From positions 33,262 through 97,261 of the forward strand of contig NZ_CP011027.1 in the NCBI RefSeq assembly GCF_000238395.3: a stretch of 64,000 nt of DNA. The letters run 5' to 3'. The translations under genes were made by a program, and so were the position numbers. This DNA comes from Pseudoalteromonas arctica A 37-1-2 (GTDB lineage: Bacteria > Pseudomonadota > Gammaproteobacteria > Enterobacterales > Alteromonadaceae). Numbering within the stretch: the stretch's first letter is position 1; every line of letters begins with the position of its first letter. Under the pieces are notes generated by a model that was not told where the DNA came from, did not search any database, and saw only the letters and a program-made list of their open reading frames with translations. Below, one piece after another: positions 15,905 to 25,642 of the stretch.

Positions 15905-16734
15905 TACAGCTCAGTGAACTTAGGCCATCTGGGAAGCAGCGTGTTTATGATATTTTAACCGCATTAGAGTTTGATATGGCTGATTGGAGTGAATCACTTA
16001 CCAATAAAGAGCGTAGCCCGTCGTCAAATCCAAAATATTGCTATAATTGGTCTTTTGTTCGTGATGATAAAAAAGTCATTGTTCTCTTTTTGTGGTATGA
16101 AGAAATGCGAATTATCAACGGGAGAATCTATCAAGAGCATAGCTTCAAGAAGTATGCTGAGGAGCAAGAAAAGGGGAGAAAGAAACGTTCGCTTGAAATT
16201 GACTATGCGATAGGGTTGGCATATGAGAAGAAATTATCTATTGATGTTGTAATATGCCAAGGAAACGAAAATACTAAAGGGGTTCTTAAAAGAGAACTGG
16301 ATCAAGAAAAGTGGTTTGTGACTGGTTATGATGACAAAACTGGAGCTTGCATTATCGAAAGAGGCAACAGCTACCAACCTTCTAAGCTTGCTGACCAGTT
16401 TGATGCGAACAATATTAAAAATCCAAAATACGAATACGAAAAGTATGGAGTTGAGTATGCCCGTTCAAGTGTTATACGAAGAAAAGTATTGCTACGATCA
16501 AATGGTAAGTGTGAGTACTGTTTATCAGATGGATTCATTACAAACAGCGGCGATAAATACTTGGAAACACACCATATCCTCCCTTTAAGTCAAGGCGGCG
16601 ATGATTCATTTATAAATGTTATTGCACTATGTCCTAAAGACCACCGAAAGGCTCATTTTGAAAAAGACTCTTTTCTAACTCAGGAAAGTTTGAGCAATAT
16701 AGTGAAAGCAAAGCTTACAGTTGGGAACTGCTAA
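15901..16734 (+). CDS. HNH endonuclease
   Basis: 277 residues. The C-terminal HNH/McrA-type nuclease has CEYC at about residue 204, ETHHILPLSQGG (the H-H core), NVIALCPKDHRKAH (N and the second Cys/His). The two CxxC-type pairs bind a structural zinc, and the nuclease cuts DNA with a divalent metal. The first ~170 residues form a separate domain rich in charged helices and strands, with no family I recognise, probably for target recognition. It lies upstream of a membrane protein gene with a 25-base gap. Likely a restriction or defence nuclease. No methylase is adjacent. Confidence 0.75.
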   Translation: MIQLSELRPSGKQRVYDILTALEFDMADWSESLTNKERSPSSNPKYCYNWSFVRDDKKVIVLFLWYEEMRIINGRIYQEHSFKKYAEEQEKGRKKRSLEIDYAIGLAYEKKLSIDVVICQGNENTKGVLKRELDQEKWFVTGYDDKTGACIIERGNSYQPSKLADQFDANNIKNPKYEYEKYGVEYARSSVIRRKVLLRSNGKCEYCLSDGFITNSGDKYLETHHILPLSQGGDDSFINVIALCPKDHRKAHFEKDSFLTQESLSNIVKAKLTVGNC

Positions 16735-16759
16735 AATTTTATAAGGAATCGATCTTAGC

Positions 16760-17323
16760 ATGGAAAAATTATTGATCGGAATAGCTGGTGTCTTTGTAGG
16801 GGCTTTACTAACTATCCTCAGAGAATTTTTTAATGAATGGCGCTCAAAAAGGAATGATGCTCGATATTTAGCTGTAAGAGTTTCGTGCCAGCTAGACCAT
16901 TTTATTTCAGGGTGTTTTGAGGTGGTATGTGACAATGGAGTGGAAGATCAGCAAGGTTGCTTAGTGACAAATAGTAAAACACCTACTATCGACTTAGATG
17001 GTATAGATGGAAAGTGGCAGTCAATGAGGTTTGACTTGATGTATAGAATATTGGACTTGCCTAATCGCCTTAACTACGCAAAAGAAGTTATTTCCATAGC
17101 AGCGGAATATGGTGATGGAGCACCTGATTACAGAGATGCTTTTAGGGCTAGGCAATATCAATATGCACTTCTTGGAATTGAGGCCAATGAAATAGCAGAA
17201 ACTTTGAGGAGTAAATACTCAATGCCAAAAAAATGTTACGAAACTTGGAACCCATTAGAGAGGTTTATTGAAAAAAAAGCTGAGATTGATGCAATCGAGA
17301 ATAATAGAAAGTGTAGCAGTTAA
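16760..17323 (+). CDS. Hypothetical protein with N-terminal membrane anchor
   Basis: 187 residues. ATG 16760 follows AAGGAATC at a loose spacing. Residues ~4-20 form one membrane helix (LLIGIAGVFVGALLTIL), followed by a basic stretch (REFFNEWRSKRND), so the body faces the cytoplasm. The body is helical, without recognised motifs. It is probably co-transcribed with the HNH gene. Proteins of this look occur widely in mobile regions, and I assign no function. Confidence 0.55.
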   Translation: MEKLLIGIAGVFVGALLTILREFFNEWRSKRNDARYLAVRVSCQLDHFISGCFEVVCDNGVEDQQGCLVTNSKTPTIDLDGIDGKWQSMRFDLMYRILDLPNRLNYAKEVISIAAEYGDGAPDYRDAFRARQYQYALLGIEANEIAETLRSKYSMPKKCYETWNPLERFIEKKAEIDAIENNRKCSS

Positions 17324-17368
17324 TATTATAAATTTTGGATTTTTAAAAAGTTCTGTCGTTAAGGCTAA

Positions 17369-17408
17369 CTTGACGAAGTCCGACTTAGAGCGAAAAGCGG
17401 TCTTTGAT
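17369..17408 (+). repeat. Dispersed post-gene sequence family member
   Basis: TTGACGAAGTCCGACTTAG, then AGCGAAAAGCGGTCTTTGA, after the membrane-anchor gene. Degenerate copy. Confidence 0.4.
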
Positions 17409-17560
17409 AAAACTTCTTACCTGCCCCATGTCGCTTATTAGGGCTTGCTTTGTGTAGGCAAAACAATTTAAAGTTTGAATGATTTAGATTCATATAAAGC
17501 AAGGATTAGCTTTTCTCTTCTCTTTTGAAAGTTCCTTGTCCAAAAATAAACAGGCGATGT

Positions 17561-18601
17561 ATGGCAATTAAACACGTAATTATTCATGTTGTAAAACGTG
17601 ACAAAGATGGTGAACGACTTTCAAAGCAACTCAGGAATAATGAGAATAGCACGCAAGGAATGACAGCACAGCTAACGGACGGATTGTTGGAACTTTTTTC
17701 AAATGCTCATCTCAATATCGGCGAATTTGGTGTAGATGGAGATAATGAAGTTGAACCTGCCTTTGAGCAGAAACTAAAAAAGTACTACGACGATGAATGT
17801 AAATGTTCTGACTTTATTGCTATGACAAAAGAATTGGCGAACAAATATGAAAGTGTCATCGTAGGTGATCAACTACATTCTGTTAAAGGCGGTTATCTGG
17901 TGTTTTATCAATATGAAAGAAACGATGATGATTGGTTGGCTGTAGCTATTTTGAATAAAACCGAAGGCATCGATGTAGCAGCTAATCTGGAAGTTGTAGC
18001 CAGTGAAATCTTAGATTTGAAAAGGCTTCATTTAGGAGCCGCTATCAACCTTACTCAATGGAAAAGTGAATTAAGCACAAGATATGTTCGCTTCCGAACA
18101 GGCTTAGCAGCCGACGTGAGAGATTATTTTGAAAAATTTATCGGGTGTCAAAGAGATAAGCTGGCAGCAACTGTTGAAACCAAGAAATTAAAAAGTGCTA
18201 TACAAGATTACGCAAAGAACGCTTGTGGCATGGACGATGATGTCGTGTCACAAAAAGTTGCACAAGCGCATGATTACATTAAAGAGCAACAAAAACTTGG
18301 GAATCAAGTCCAATTGAGCCATGTATCAAATCATGTTTTTCCAGATCGTGCAGATGAATTTGCTAGGCAGGCGAAAGAAATACATGATTTGCCTGAAGAG
18401 CTTGCTATTGACGCAAAGGTACTAAAAAGCTACAAAAAACTTTCTGGTAGAGGAAAGGGTATTGCGATTAGCTTTGATAGAGGTATGCTAAACACCACTG
18501 TAAAATATGACGATGGAGAGCTTACCTTTTCAGAAATCCCTGACTCTTTGCGTGCAGCGATTGAAGAAGAGCTAGAAGACGATCTTGGTCAAGATAACTA
18601 A
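17561..18601 (+). CDS. NdpA/YejK-like nucleoid-associated protein
   Basis: 346 residues from ATG 17561 (MAIKHVIIHVVKRD). The frame extends to 17525, but the N-terminus of this family and the AGG upstream fit the internal ATG. Features of the 37-kDa nucleoid-associated family: a strand-rich N-terminal half, then LNKTEGIDV, HLGAAINLTQW, YVRFRTG and a VRDYFEKFIGC segment near the middle. Relatives bind DNA in the nucleoid. This copy differs from a housekeeping gene in context: it ends in TAATG with the ATG of a two-TM protein, so the pair is translationally coupled. A sensor role for DNA in a two-gene system is my inference. Confidence 0.75.
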   Translation: MAIKHVIIHVVKRDKDGERLSKQLRNNENSTQGMTAQLTDGLLELFSNAHLNIGEFGVDGDNEVEPAFEQKLKKYYDDECKCSDFIAMTKELANKYESVIVGDQLHSVKGGYLVFYQYERNDDDWLAVAILNKTEGIDVAANLEVVASEILDLKRLHLGAAINLTQWKSELSTRYVRFRTGLAADVRDYFEKFIGCQRDKLAATVETKKLKSAIQDYAKNACGMDDDVVSQKVAQAHDYIKEQQKLGNQVQLSHVSNHVFPDRADEFARQAKEIHDLPEELAIDAKVLKSYKKLSGRGKGIAISFDRGMLNTTVKYDDGELTFSEIPDSLRAAIEEELEDDLGQDN

Positions 18602-19800
18602 TGAGCACCCAAATTCTCGACGCATATGCCGCAGTTTTCGCTGCACTTGATGAAAAAGAACTTCAAGACGGTGAATTTAAAGGATGGCTTCGTCTTACAC
18701 CACAACTAAAAGATAAGTTGGAGTTACTAGCTGATGCGGGATTAACTACAGGTTCGTACGACTTTAATAAAGATGGGAAGCCCTTTTCTAGCGCAAACCT
18801 CAGCCAACTTAAGCCAGCACACTTTGAAAATAATATACGATTTTACATCGAGCTAACCGCACAACAAATCAAGTCAGACTATTCAATTTGTTCTGAATGG
18901 AATGAACTTCTGGCTAATGAGCTACGTGTAAAATCACCAGTTAAATATATTTTTTTCACTAACACTAGTACGTTATTGACACCAGATAGTGGAGACGAAA
19001 AATATGTTAATTATCTGAATGTGCACAAGGCCTATGAGTTTGTAAAAGAGTTGGCTGAATCTACTGAAGGTGGAGATAGTACCATTTTCTATGAGCGACC
19101 TTTGAATTTCGAGTTTGTTTTGAAGGAGTCTGATTTAACGCACTCGATTGACCTTGATGCCCTTAAGAAGCTGCTGAGTAAAGATTTACACAAAGAAGCA
19201 ATCACTTGCTTAATGTGCAGGGAGTTAGTTTCGTTTCTTAAAGATAATACGTTGAGGCAGCGGTTTAGCTATTTGATACAACATATGGACTCTTTGGTGT
19301 CGAATGTGCTTTTAAGCTACCAAAGCTATGTAGAAAATTACACTTTTGATAAAGTGCGTAAGGAATATTTGGAAAAGCGTACTGAGTATGTAAGCAAAAT
19401 TCATGGGGTCTTTGACAATATAGCGACTAAACTTTTATCCCTGCCGGCGGGTATTTGGTTTGCAACCACTCAAATAAAGGAAATTGAAATAGGTGGCTTA
19501 GAAACGATGGCATTCGCAAAAAATGTGTCTGTTATTGTTACAGTGTCAGTATTAGCGGTATTACTAATTTTTAATTTGTTCGGTCAATTTTCAACAATTA
19601 GTACTATGAGTAAGGAATATCGCGGTGTATTCAATGCATTAGCTAAAACTTACGAAGATGAGGCTCCGGAGATAGGAAAAGCCAAAAGCGATATTGAAAG
19701 CGCGCAGACCCAGGTTGAAATCAAATTATACATTGCTATATGCGCAACACTTTCTCTTGTTGGATTAACAATTTGGATGTTTTGTAAAGCTTATAATTAA
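18601..19800 (+). CDS. Protein with large soluble domain and C-terminal two-TM hairpin
   Basis: 399 residues. The start overlaps the NdpA-like stop by one base (TAATG). The first ~290 residues are soluble, with no known motif. Two membrane helices follow (about residues 305-328 and 378-396), separated by a helical cytoplasmic or periplasmic segment (YRGVFNALAKTYEDEAPEIG). The layout resembles effectors that act on the inner membrane once triggered, as in several abortive-infection systems. This is resemblance of architecture only. It forms an obligate-looking pair with the NdpA-like gene and is followed by a strong terminator at 19935-19965. Confidence 0.6.
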   Translation: MSTQILDAYAAVFAALDEKELQDGEFKGWLRLTPQLKDKLELLADAGLTTGSYDFNKDGKPFSSANLSQLKPAHFENNIRFYIELTAQQIKSDYSICSEWNELLANELRVKSPVKYIFFTNTSTLLTPDSGDEKYVNYLNVHKAYEFVKELAESTEGGDSTIFYERPLNFEFVLKESDLTHSIDLDALKKLLSKDLHKEAITCLMCRELVSFLKDNTLRQRFSYLIQHMDSLVSNVLLSYQSYVENYTFDKVRKEYLEKRTEYVSKIHGVFDNIATKLLSLPAGIWFATTQIKEIEIGGLETMAFAKNVSVIVTVSVLAVLLIFNLFGQFSTISTMSKEYRGVFNALAKTYEDEAPEIGKAKSDIESAQTQVEIKLYIAICATLSLVGLTIWMFCKAYN

Positions 19801-19929
19801 TAACAAGCCTCCTTCTTAACTACCATTTTCTCAAAGTAGTGGTACTTTCATAGTGTCTAGTGATGTGTGATTTTTCAATCAATGGAGTCAGAGTTTTTGA
19901 TTTTAACAATACTATTTAACGGCTGCTTC

Positions 19930-19970
19930 TGGCACAGAGCCGTCATTCGGCTCTGAAACGTTTTTGTCCA
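19930..19970 (+). terminator. Hairpin terminator, identical to 3047-3087
   Basis: CAGAGCCG-TCATT-CGGCTCTG stem-loop (19935-19955) and a T run at 19961-19965. The full 41 bases match the copy after the gene at 2576-3016. Confidence 0.6.
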
Positions 19971-20028
19971 AATCCTAATCAGTAATACATCCACTATCCT
20001 CATAGTGACTTTTAAATAGGAGGTCACT

Positions 20029-20452
20029 ATGAAACCAGAACTAAATCACAATGCTACTGGTGTGAAACGTCCTTTCAAGCTTGAAGAGATTTGGCGTATT
20101 CGCACTCGAATTGAAATTCAAAACAACTTGATGCAATTAGCTTTACTTAATTTGGCTATAGATAGCAAGCTAAGATCATGTGACTTACTCTCTTTAAAAG
20201 TTCGAGACGTCACTACTCTCGATCAAGTATTTGAAAGGGTTCAATTAACGCAGAAGAAAACTGGGATCGAAGTTCAATTTGAGATAACTCCGAGAACACA
20301 ACAAAGTATTATCCATTGGATTCAAGAAGTTAAATTGCAACCCAGTGATTATTTGTTTCGGAGTATACGTCGCTCTAATCAACCAATAAGCTATTCATAT
20401 TACAGGTCTATCATCAGGAGCTGGGCTGAGCAATTAGGACTTGATTGCGACT
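20029..20452 (+). pseudogene. Tyrosine recombinase, 3'-truncated
   Basis: ATG 20029 has TAGGAGG upstream. The N-terminal two thirds of an XerD-like recombinase are recognisable (FKLEEIWRIRTRIE, NLAIDSKLRSCDLLSLKV with the first catalytic Arg, YLFRSIRRSNQPIS, RSWAEQLGLDCD). Homologues continue with a THSLRR-type box, LGH and the catalytic Tyr, all missing. The frame leaves the family at D/L, about 20449-20452, exactly where the opposite-strand AraC gene also loses its match. Inactive. Confidence 0.7.
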
Positions 20453-20980
20453 TGGGGACAAGAAAACCTTCGATGATAAAAACGCCATATCGATTGCACA
20501 ACCTCTCTGCGAAGCAATAATGTCGATGACCGCTCGTACCCGTTTATCCTCAGGGCGCGATGAAAGCGCAGGACTATAGACTAGCCCTACCGCTTTATTT
20601 ACTGTTTTCCACACTTTGTCGATATCGACGTCAGTAAATAGATGCTGAGAAATGGATCCCAATTCTTTGCTAGTAAGCGGCAGAGTATTAATTCCATCAC
20701 TCCTGGCTTGACGTAAGGCTTTGAGAAGTTGTTGGTTTTGCCTATCTTCAGGCTCTAAATAGATGACTACAATCTGATTGTCCTGTGCCAAAACCTTGTG
20801 AGGGACATCTTCGAAAATCACAATACATTGTCCGGTGTGAATACTTTGTGCCTTGTAATCTTGAACCGAGATGTCTTTGTCTAAACCAATGCAAATTTGG
20901 ACAGCATGATGTGCATGAACATCATTATCAGGACTGATTCCGATGTAAATCGCTTTGTAGGGCCACAAATGAATATGCAT
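20448..20980 (-). pseudogene. AraC-family regulator, 3'-truncated
   Basis: Starts at ATG 20980 on the minus strand. It has a cupin-like N-terminal sensing domain (VHAHHAVQICIGL, then IFEDVPHKV) and the beginning of the DNA-binding domain (DKRVRAVIDIIAS, then FLSSKVFLSPSR). The second helix-turn-helix is absent. The match ends at SPSR, at about 20447, against the truncated recombinase, and a few unrelated residues follow. It cannot bind DNA normally. Confidence 0.65.
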
Positions 20981-21108
20981 GGCTGACTCAGTATCAAAAG
21001 TTCAGGCTATTGATTTTTGCCTTATAAATCTATACAAATGACGAATGTTAGCCGATAGATACAAGTTAAGGTGAGCGCGCACAGTGAAATTGTGTTCTTC
21101 TTACAATT

Positions 21109-21498
21109 TTAAGTGTGTAAATAATTTAAAATACCACAGTCCCTAATGGTTTTGTCTTGGTCACACGATGACGCCATATTTTCGAGTGATGACTTTAATA
21201 CGTTTAGCTCTTCAATGCGAATAATGACGTCTGATAAATGCTTAGCTATTAACGTATTGATATTTGAACAGCTCTGATCTGGCCTCGAACGACTGCCCAT
21301 TAGCGTTTTTACTTCCATGATAGACATATCTAATGAACGACACTGTTTGATAAACAGGAGTTGTTCAATAGTCCCCTTGTCGTAGACACGATAATTTCCA
21401 CTTGAGCGCTTAAGCTCAGGCAAGAGCCCCTTCTTTTCATAAAAACGAATGGTCTGAATACTACAACCTGTCGTCTTTGCGACATCACCAATTTTCAT
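21109..21498 (-). CDS. cadR: CadR/PbrR-type MerR-family regulator
   Basis: 129 residues. The N-terminal MerR helix-turn-helix reads MKIGDVAKTTGCSIQTIRFYEKKGLLP, followed by a dimerising helix. Metal-ligand cysteines fit the Cd/Pb/Zn-responsive class: one in PDQSCSNIN (about residue 77), plus SCDQDKTIRDCGIL at the C-terminus. Members twist a 19-base-spaced promoter into an active form on metal binding. Such a promoter lies just upstream at 21515-21545, reading towards the CDF gene. Divergent from the CDF gene, as usual for cadR. Confidence 0.85.
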   Translation of the reverse strand: MKIGDVAKTTGCSIQTIRFYEKKGLLPELKRSSGNYRVYDKGTIEQLLFIKQCRSLDMSIMEVKTLMGSRSRPDQSCSNINTLIAKHLSDVIIRIEELNVLKSSLENMASSCDQDKTIRDCGILNYLHT

Positions 21499-21514
21499 TT
21501 TTTTCTCCTAACCG

Positions 21515-21545
21515 TTGACTCTATACCAAGTATAGACTTTATACT
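21515..21545 (+). promoter_or_regulatory. MerR-type promoter/operator for the CDF gene
   Basis: -35 TTGACT (21515-21520), a 19-base spacer, and -10 TATACT (21540-21545). The spacer contains the dyad CTATAC-CAA-GTATAG. The long spacer with a central dyad is the hallmark of MerR-family control, here by CadR. Confidence 0.8.
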
Positions 21546-21577
21546 CATACTATTCATCAGTAAAGAGTGTGTTTCTA

Positions 21578-22195
21578 ATGAGCGGATGTGGGTGCGAAGT
21601 TGAAATAAAAGACCAGTCTCAACGACAGGTTTTGTATTGGCTTTTGGGAATAAACGCGACAATGTTTGTTATAGAAATGGGGATCGGGTTGCTTGCTAAT
21701 TCAACCGCATTAATAGCCGATTCACTTGATATGCTCGCCGACGCAGTTGTCTATGGTGTTGCCCTTTATGCTATTGGTAAATCGCTATTGCACAAAGCCA
21801 ATGCGGCTAGAATTAGCGGCTTTTTTCAGATGGCACTGGGTGTGTTGATTATCATTGATATTGTAAGACGGTCAATTTACGGTAGCGAACCTGTATCGGG
21901 ACTAATGATGGCTATGGGGGCAGTTGCACTGGTTGCTAATGTCATTTGTCTTGTGATCATACGCAAACAAAGAAATGAAGAAGTGCATATGCGGGCAAGC
22001 TGGATATTTTCAGCCAACGATGTGATTGCCAACTTAGGTGTTATCTCTGCTGGCGTTTTGGTGTTTTGGCTCGATTCTCGATGGCCTGATCTGGTTATCG
22101 GTGTGATAGTTTCGTGCGTTGTGTTGCGCGGGGCAAAAATGATCCTCGAAGATGCTGGAAATGAAAGACAGCGAGCGCTTAATGCGCAAAGTTGA
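21578..22195 (+). CDS. Cation diffusion facilitator family transporter (short form)
   Basis: Start ATG 21578 (MSGCGCEVEIKDQ). An in-frame GTG at 21569 is less likely. About 205 residues with six membrane helices. The CDF metal site is seen in IADSLDMLADAVVYG (helix 2) and in SANDVIANLGVI (helix 5). The cytoplasmic C-terminal domain of normal CDF proteins (about 90 residues) is missing, giving the short type often found next to cadR. It exports Cd/Zn-like divalent cations into the periplasm by proton antiport. N-terminal CGC may help bind metal. Controlled from the CadR promoter. Confidence 0.82.
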   Translation: MSGCGCEVEIKDQSQRQVLYWLLGINATMFVIEMGIGLLANSTALIADSLDMLADAVVYGVALYAIGKSLLHKANAARISGFFQMALGVLIIIDIVRRSIYGSEPVSGLMMAMGAVALVANVICLVIIRKQRNEEVHMRASWIFSANDVIANLGVISAGVLVFWLDSRWPDLVIGVIVSCVVLRGAKMILEDAGNERQRALNAQS

Positions 22196-22202
22196 TAAGA
22201 AC

Positions 22203-22577
22203 ATGCCAATTTTTAATTGCACATCAAAACTGCGTAGGTTGGCATGGCTACTTATTACTTTGCTCATGTGTCAATCGGGCTTTTCGTTCGCCGCTCAATG
22301 CGATGACTACCCTGCGGAGGTATCGTCAGTCCCTGAACAATCAAAGTCGATAGGCACTTATGATGTTCCCGAAAAAAATGTAAATGCTGGTGATAATACG
22401 TCGAGTGAAGAGTCTAAGTGTTTCCATTGTGTGCTGTGTCAATGTGGACAGATTAAGTTTCTGGCACAGCACCCAATAAATGACGTATCTAAACCGTTAT
22501 ATACCAATCAATACAGTTATTCCCGCAACGTCACTGACGGCCTAGTCGAAGGCCTTTTGCGCCCACCTCAACATTAA
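22203..22577 (+). CDS. CopL-like secreted cysteine-rich protein
   Basis: About 124 residues from ATG 22203 (MPIFNCTSK). ATG 22182 and 22152 in the same frame overlap the CDF gene and are alternatives. Signal peptide (RRLAWLLITLLMCQSGFSFAA), a CFHCVLCQCG cluster for metal, and a C-terminal LLRPPQH. The plan, including the RPP tail, parallels the gene at 34069-34416, which also precedes an efflux outer-membrane gene. Likely a periplasmic metal-binding accessory. Next gene starts 72 bases on. Confidence 0.6.
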   Translation: MPIFNCTSKLRRLAWLLITLLMCQSGFSFAAQCDDYPAEVSSVPEQSKSIGTYDVPEKNVNAGDNTSSEESKCFHCVLCQCGQIKFLAQHPINDVSKPLYTNQYSYSRNVTDGLVEGLLRPPQH

Positions 22578-22649
22578 TCCATTCCCTCCTATATGTTTGC
22601 ATGGGTGCTTTCCATGAATGTCGTTATCTTATGAACAAAAGGTTCTTTT

Positions 22650-25065
<2,416 letters not shown>

Positions 25066-25125
25066 TGTTCTTGGGCATTTATTCGTAAATGCCCAAGTTT
25101 TACCTGAACGATTTTTAGGTACCTA

Positions 25126-25156
25126 TTGACTCTTTATTAAGTATAGACTTTACAAT
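25126..25156 (+). promoter_or_regulatory. Second MerR-type promoter
   Basis: TTGACT, 19-base spacer, TACAAT, with AAGTATAGACTT in the spacer. It shares TTGACTCT and AAGTATAGACTTTA with the CadR promoter at 21515, so CadR probably controls both. The gene it drives is interrupted by the Tn3 transposon. Confidence 0.65.
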
Positions 25157-25190
25157 CATATTCTTAACGTCATGTACGATAAGGATAGAT

Positions 25191-25343
25191 ATGGTTTCGC
25201 TTATTTTAATTAGTAGTTTTTTGGCGCTAGCCGTCCTCGGTAGAAGCTTTGTTCAATATAAGAGAAATGGTGATTTTGGTATAAGAGCAGCATCTATAAA
25301 CGCACCATTAATAGAAATTGTACCAGGGGCTATATTCGTGGTT
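25191..25343 (+). pseudogene. Membrane protein of isoprenylcysteine methyltransferase type, cut by Tn3
   Basis: 51 codons from ATG 25191: a membrane helix, then FVQYKRNGDFGIRA and the beginning of a second helix (EIVPGAIFVVG). This resembles the N-terminus of bacterial ICMT-like membrane proteins found in metal islands. The gene is broken at 25344 by the left inverted repeat of the transposon. The 3' part is not at the other transposon end. Confidence 0.5.
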
Positions 25344-25379
25344 GGGGTTTTGCGCCCATCCCCTCGAAATTAACCTTAG
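25344..25379 (+). repeat. Left terminal inverted repeat of the Tn3-family transposon
   Basis: Starts GGGG, as usual for the family, and is identical over 36 bases to the complement of 33453-33488. Confidence 0.93.
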
Positions 25380-25455
25380 CTTGAATTTTCACGCTTAGAG
25401 TAACTTTTCGTACCATTGGACTTCACCCCTTGAATAACACAGTTTGTATTATTTA

Positions 25456-25477
25456 GCCCATCCCCTCGAAATCGGCA
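25456..25477 (+). repeat. Partial extra copy of the transposon end
   Basis: GCCCATCCCCTCGAAAT matches bases 12-28 of the terminal repeat in the same orientation, 114 bases inside the left end. It may be a relic end or an extra transposase site. Confidence 0.6.
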
Positions 25478-25642
25478 TTAGTATTCTTAAGTAATAATAC
25501 ACAGTGGTAAACTATCTTATGAAAAGTTTACCACTTTAGTCGCTTAAATCGGCTTTATGGTAATGTTAAGCAGTTGACTGGTAAACATTAACCTCATTGA
25601 TTAAGGTATGCTGATTAAAAATAACAAGAAAGGCTTACCACT

